Positions 58,701 to 64,000 of a DNA stretch of 64,000 nt are shown one piece after another. The stretch comes from Clytia hemisphaerica (lineage: Eukaryota > Cnidaria > Hydrozoa > Leptothecata > Clytiidae), in NCBI GenBank assembly GCA_902728285.1, contig CACVBU010000820.1, positions 110,107 to 174,106 on the forward strand, read 5' to 3'. Position 1 is the stretch's first letter. Each line of letters starts with the position of its first letter. Both the position numbers and the translations under genes were made by a program. The notes under the pieces are model-generated. The model saw only the letters and a list, made by a program, of their open reading frames with translations, searched no databases and had not been told where the DNA came from.

Positions 58701-59519
58701 GACTCAAAAACACCCTATTTCTTAGGGAAATGTTAAAAAATATTCACAAAATGGTCAAAATAAGAACATGTTGAGAACATGTTTAGAACATTTTTAGGGT
58801 TAAACTCAAAAAGTTAAGGACATCAAAAGGTTTCAAAAATTTTGAATGTTCTTAAAGAAAAACATGCAGAGTTGAAAATTCACAATTTGAATAACATAAC
58901 AAATAAATTCTGACACATGACACCTCACCTAAACTTTTTGCCCAATGCAAGAAAGCCTTTAAATGACATTTTGTTCCCTGAAAATGACACCTAGACAACA
59001 CAGCAACAAAACAAAAGAACACAGAGTAAATAAAGGGTTTTTAGACTAGACAATTATTTGCTAATGTGAAAATCAGTTTGAGTTCAAAATATTGACCTTA
59101 AAACTTAATAGTAAAGTCTAAAGCATACTTATTTTAAAAGCTGCAATAACAGAAGAAAAAAAACTCGCAAAATTTTCCGCCTGATATTTTGACATCAAAA
59201 AATTCTTCATCCCTTTTTTCTTCTTCTTTTTCCCAATTTTTATCAATCTCTCAAAAATTGTCTACAAATACTTCAATTACAAATAACAAAACCATATGCT
59301 TTGGCGATGGAAAAACTAGGAGCAGAAAAAGAAAGAAGTAGAAAAAAAAGAACGAAATTCATTTTTCTATGAGGAATTAAATTTCATAATCAAAAAAATA
59401 ATATATGAAAAACAGACATGTTGGCAAAGAAGTTCCATGTCCATTTTTCTTTATCAAAGAAAGGTTAAAGAGAATTTAATAAAATAAAAAAATAAATTAT
59501 TTAATAAAAATCTCCATTC
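55704..59519. other. Gene-free stretch between DCST-like and RS-domain genes
   Basis: The first few hundred bases would be the DCST-like promoter region. The rest is AT-rich, with weak repeats (GTTAAGAACA-type words near 58675-58800). No exon with coherent coding and splice sites recognised on either strand. Confidence 0.4.
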
Positions 59520-59525
59520 TTTATT
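59520..59525 (-). terminator. Polyadenylation signal of the RS-domain gene
   Basis: AATAAA on the minus strand, about 80 bases after the stop codon at 59606-59604. Confidence 0.5.
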
Positions 59526-59603
59526 CAAAGAATTCTTTTGAACAACAAAGGGATCTCACAATACGCCGATTGTATCGTCTTCAATACCTTCTTAAAATAT
59601 TCA

Positions 59604-60137
59604 TCACTCGTACAATCTCTCCTTCTCTTCTACAGCAGGTGGTTTTTCTGTTGTGATTCCACAATAATTTTCCCTTATTCATGCATCCATGGACCAGTCT
59701 GTTTTTTCCTACTCTATTAAAAAAATCCTCCCAAAATAACAACAACAAATTAGATCTAATTGATGATATGATAAAAGATATGGAATTCTTACAGAGCTTG
59801 GTTGGCTACATGTCGACATTAACATAACTAAAACCCTCCAAAGTGTTGGTGATTCATTCAACACCCTACTCGAAGTAAATCAGAAGCCTACGGGTTACCT
59901 TAAAATTTTTCATTCAACCTGAAGAGTCGTTTAAATAAAACTTTAGTAAGAGGAAGTTTCAATGAAATGAATAGAAAGCGACTTCCCGAGTGTGTTTCAT
60001 ATATTTACAAAATGTTAAAAAGCTAATAGTAATATACAAAGTAAGAGTAGCAATCAAACATTCCCTTACGTTTGATTGTTGCAGTGGGTGAACGACTCCT
60101 TGACCGTTTGCGATCTCTATCTCGACCTCTATCGGAG
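59604..60137 (-). CDS. RS-domain protein (splicing-factor-like), last two coding exons
   Basis: The penultimate exon is 60137-60070 (acceptor CTTTCTTTTTCCAG, donor GTAAGG) and encodes SDRGRDRDRKRSRSRSPTAT. The last coding exon starts at 59647 (acceptor AATCACAACAG) and encodes QKPPAVEEKERLYE, with stop TGA at 59606-59604. The exon junction is in phase: one base plus two make the Gln codon. Arg-Ser dipeptides are the hallmark of SR and SR-related splicing proteins, where serine phosphorylation controls binding. Which family member it is cannot be told, because upstream exons are not recognisable in the remaining 3.9 kb. The coding frame begins upstream of this exon. Confidence 0.65.
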
Positions 60138-60268
60138 CTGGAAAAAGAAAGGAGGAAGCAATTGAAAAGTATTTGTCCACCAGAAATTGCACTGAGGTTA
60201 ATAAACCATATCTCATCACAGCTGTCATTCTGTGATTTGCAAGGTAAAATTAGCGGATAGAAAAAGGG

Positions 60269-60628
60269 ATGAATGTTAGAAAATGGGCTTTCCCAGAAAA
60301 AAAAACCGTTTACTCCCTGTTGAGGAGGTCTGACATATACAGGCATATGGAGGAAAAAGAACGGATAATGCAAAATCTGCCTAAGCTGAAACAATTCAAG
60401 AAAGCTGGCCTTAGCATTACAGACGACTTCACCATCAACGTAATAAAAGTTATTAAAGAAATGTGCCAAAAGGAAATTAATTTAGAAAATGGTGACTTCG
60501 TTTGGCATGTAAGAGGAAGCCCTAGAACGAACCTTCGCCTAGCACGAAAACCTACGACAAAGACCAAAACAATGTCTAGTTTGTCCCATAGATTTATAAA
60601 GCATGAAGGGCTAGATGGAGTGCTTTAA
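60269..60628 (+). pseudogene. Possible LINE ORF1-type C-terminal fragment
   Basis: A 119-codon plus-strand frame. The middle, EEKERIMQNLPKLKQFKKAG then LSITDDFTINVIKVIKEMCQ, resembles the C-terminal domain of LINE ORF1 proteins (a rearrangement of 'make lists, kappa-alpha, then an acidic DDF-type turn'). It lies antisense in the presumed intron upstream of the RS exon. It could be chance coding in AT-rich sequence. Confidence 0.35.
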
Positions 60629-61766
60629 GCTCTTCCAAACAAAAAAAAGTGAATATCGCAAAAAATATTGCTGCTATTATTTTCGAAAACTCGCGAAGCT
60701 TCTGATTGTTCAAGCGCTGAAATTCTATTGTAATGTCACGAGACTTAGGTAGGAAATCTCGGCACACTTTTCAGCCAAAGCAAGATATCAGATATCTAGC
60801 CCTTCAGGCTTTAAATCTATGGTTTGTCCATATCTTCTGACGACTGGACGACAGATGAAGATTAGACAATTATTTATAAATCTAAAATTATTTCGTATTA
60901 GGTCGATAGACCTGCGAAATATAATTCTATGAATAAAATAGAATATACAAAAATCTGTCAAAAAAAACTGGAACTTCGCAAGGGTAGCTTTTTAAATTCC
61001 AGTGGGGTTTAAACCTAAAATTGCCTGGAAGTTAAAAGCATTTCCAGCAACAAAGGAATAGACCTCCTCAACTGGGGTTACACGTTTTTTTTCTGGAAAA
61101 GCACAACAACTTTTAAAATTGAGCTACAGTTACTCATGGAAAATACTAAAAAGCCCCCTAAAAATAAAGCTTGGCGCTGAGCGAAGACCGTGAAATACCA
61201 TTCCTCTGTCTACAGAGCTATTGGTGTCTATCATGGTGGTCATGGCATAATATTTGCAATTCTCCAGCTTTGTAGACAAAGGGGGAGGGAGACTCCTCGA
61301 ACACTGAAATTTGTTGCCAATTGTCGAATGTTTGCAAAGATGTCTAGAATTTTGATTAAAGCATATGGCATTAGAGCTACTCCCCCCTCAAAATTGCCTG
61401 ACCAAGCCTCCCAAATTGTTTCCGAAATGTGACAGCAGTGAGAAACTTAAGTTCATCAACGTTCATATTCTAAATGCTAAATCAACATTTTCAAAATAAA
61501 TTTTATGCTGATTTAACCCTATTCGTCCTAGGGGGGGGGGGCTTTTTCTGTTCGGAGACCTCCAAGACCTGTCATATTAATGATAATAGCCTCTGGAATA
61601 ATAAAATAATAGAGCTTTTGCCATGACATTTTCTATAAATTTCTAACCTCTATTTAGCTTCAATTAAAATTTGACACCTAAAAATTTTCACACCTTGAGC
61701 ATGATGACATTTCTGACAGTAAAGTATCACAAAAATTTATACAAATTTATTTTTAATGTCAAATAT

Positions 61767-62167
61767 GGGACCATTCAAAGAGTACGTACGCTCAAAATCG
61801 GTGAAATTGACCACCCCTTCCCCCTTGTACGCTCTCGTACACTTTGGCATTACCCCCCCCCCCCTTTTCGCGTACGTACGCTTTTGAAATGACCCTCCTC
61901 AAAAAATTTTTAGATCGTATTAAACAGTCTATACAAAGGTAAATTAGGGGATTTTGAGAAAAATTAAAATAAGTTCAACTTCTGTTTGTCTTTGTTGATG
62001 ATATAATCAGAAGATCTAACCAAACTTTGACTGAAATTTCGTTGTATTAAAAAATGTCAAAGCGTACAAACCTTTCTACCTGACCTCCCCCTCCCCCTTG
62101 TACGCTTTCGTACGCTTTTGGTAGTACCCTCCCAATCCCACTCAGAGCGTACGTACTTTTTGGTCCC
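61767..62167. mobile_element. Fold-back element with GCGTACGTACGC core, copy 2
   Basis: The ends GGGACCATTCAAAGAGTACG (then TACGCTC) and GAGCGTACGTACTTTTTGGTCCC are inverted. Internal CCCCTTCCCCCTTGTACGCT words match the copy at 22347-22698. About 400 bp, non-coding. Confidence 0.75.
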
Positions 62168-64000
62168 TATATCGTTTAAACCGTTATTTTTTATTGAATA
62201 TTAAGGATAAAATATTGGACAGTCTAAAAGCTAATCAAAACACTTGGACTTAGAAATTTTGCGGTAAAGCGCAAATTATTGTCAAAGTAGGATTTCTGAA
62301 TGAGTCTAAAAAGCTTTTGAATAGGAATTAAGTACTGTTAAACCCATTTAGTTGAAGTAGCCTGCTTATATTTAAGATTATTGTTCACCAAACTGTGAAA
62401 GGTTGAGGCGTTTCCTGGAAATATGGGCTCTGGAATGGTAGGAAAGGCCAGATACCAGTCTCATTTTTTTACATATTCTGTACTTAAAAATAAAGAAACA
62501 GTCATAAAATGTCATCTATTGATGGAAATGACCTGAAATCTTTTTCAGTTGTTTCCCTAATGCCAATGATTAGTTGGCTAGAGAAGATAAACCAATATTT
62601 TGACAAAAAATATCCTGTTAGAGCCCTTAAGTGGGCCTGATTTAGCATTTTACGAGGGAGAAAACAATGAAGTTAAGCAAATTTTAAATCGATCATATCT
62701 TTAAGAGACTTCAAAAGCCCATTGAGATTTTTTTGAGGCTATAAACTAGACCTACTAAGGAAGCCTTGCTGAAAATTTCAAAAAAATTTGGTGTTGCCTT
62801 AAAAAGATACGCCATCTTGAATTTTGCTCCAGGTCTGCCAAAATAGCAATTTTTTCGCCCATTTTTGACGGTTACGCAAAGATGGAAATCCTGAAAATGT
62901 TATTTTTGTCGCCAAAACCCACCAGTAAACCACTCCAGGTCAAAAGTTTACTTCAAAAATGTCCCAAGGACCATCAGCAGCCAGCTAAAAGTGCTTCCAA
63001 ACCCAGATTACGCAAAGTTTGAAGCCCTCTACAGGAGGTGCTAGAGATTTTCGGGGAAAATTTTGGAGACTCAATTTGATTTTTTCTGATTCCCTACAAA
63101 AAGTTCTTGAAATCCACTGTAAATCAGCTTTCTAATGTACTTGAATAAAAATTCATTGGCTTTCAAAATCTGCTCCCCACCCGAGTTCATGATTTTTAGG
63201 GGTCAATTTTGGCCTGGTAGCCTATCTTTGAGACACTGTATCTTCAAAACTACTTGAGATATCAAGGTGAAATTTTCAGGGTCTTATTTTCTTGTGTGAT
63301 AGATCATTTGGTCTAGATTTCAGCAAAATCCAAGAGGGTGAGGTATCACACCCTGAAGACTCAAAAAAAATGGCTCTTAAGTACCTCTATTATTCTGAAT
63401 CTGTTGCTGGTGTTTAATAACTTTAACAATTTTGTAATAAAAAATTATGTTTTGAATAAAAAGCAATTATTGTTATTTGATTCAATTGGTTCAGTGTATC
63501 AAATCTTTCAGTTTAGTTGACACTTTGGTATGCGTCACAGCGAAAGATTGGTTTTTATTTTAGTTTGTATCTTTGAAAGACCCCATCGGATTTAGGCAGG
63601 GCTGTCGGATTTAGGACCATTCACAGTACTTTCTAAATCCAACTAAATCCAACCACGGTTTTTTTCGTTCATGTATTTTTGCATAAAATTCAAGATGGCG
63701 GATGGAAAGGTGAAAAGGTCTATTCCTGCTAAAACGCAATATTCCAAGCAAAAATCCATTTATGCAATTGTTTGACCGCGTTCGATTACGTTAGATTGAT
63801 CCGATTGCGCTTTTTGTTTGAAGTTGTTTGATTAACACTGCCTGGTGATAAACCAAGTCCAAAAAAAGAAACAAAACAAAATAAAAAAGCCATAATTTAG
63901 CAATAAAAAGGGGCCATGGCTCACATATCAATTTTTCCCACACTTAGCGTAAAGGCATGATCCCAACCATTGAAGGATCTTCCTTTTTTTTTTTTTTTTT
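62168..64000. other. Right end, no gene recognised
   Basis: AT-rich; short frames only. CGTTCGATTACGTTAGATTG near 63779 resembles the fold-back element at 34056-34750. The window ends in a run of T. Confidence 0.4.

Noticed and set aside
60072..60260. Plus-strand 62-codon frame as a gene
   Set aside because: It overlaps the RS exon on the other strand, which has matching splice sites and phase.

Overview
This is animal nuclear DNA. It is AT-rich, with spliced genes that have GT–AG introns, AATAAA signals, single-exon rhodopsin-like GPCRs, and a dense load of Penelope-like retroelements and fold-back DNA elements. Gene content (TTC27, ISOC1/2, DC-STAMP-like, MFSD8-like, RS-domain protein) fits an invertebrate metazoan. 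A cnidarian or other early-branching animal is my guess from the repeat style; the sequence does not prove it. No prokaryotic, CRISPR, rRNA or tRNA feature was seen.

Layout, left to right. 1-2.3 kb: minus-strand Penelope-like element (PLE1) with an N-terminal GIY-YIG domain (Naiad-like), cut by the window edge. 3.0-6.4 kb: a fold-back MITE split by PLE2, which has RT then C-terminal GIY-YIG, an inverted copy of its own 3' end, and a 14-bp target-site duplication. 6.6-12.9 kb: two almost identical minus-strand GPCR genes on direct 1.53-kb duplicons about 4.7 kb apart, with a nested repeat between them. 13.9-14.9 kb: a divergent plus-strand paralogue.

15.4-28.6 kb: at least 15 minus-strand exons of TTC27 that join in phase to about 527 codons. 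The C-terminal third of the protein is not in the window. PLE3, an uninterrupted 941-codon element, sits antisense in one of its introns with a 13-bp target-site duplication.

28.7-35.3 kb: repeats, including a 2.0-kb element with long terminal inverted repeats and a perfect 9-bp duplication (MULE-like), a five-copy 20-bp minisatellite with CCAAT cores, and a nested hairpin. 35.3-36.75 kb: a two-exon isochorismatase-family gene. 37.1-39.2 kb: a decayed hAT element nested in a fold-back element. 42.6-44.3 kb: another fold-back element and a degenerate tandem-repeat block.

45.8-47.2 kb: a single-exon MFS transporter. 53.3-55.7 kb: a single-exon 787-residue SH3 + DC-STAMP + RING-like protein. 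59.6-60.1 kb: the last two coding exons of a minus-strand RS-domain protein whose 5' part is not recognisable here. The host genes look like independent neighbours: ribosome/RNA or housekeeping functions, membrane proteins, and a small local GPCR family. What ties the window together is repeated insertion of Penelope-like and fold-back elements, several of which still show exact insertion boundaries.
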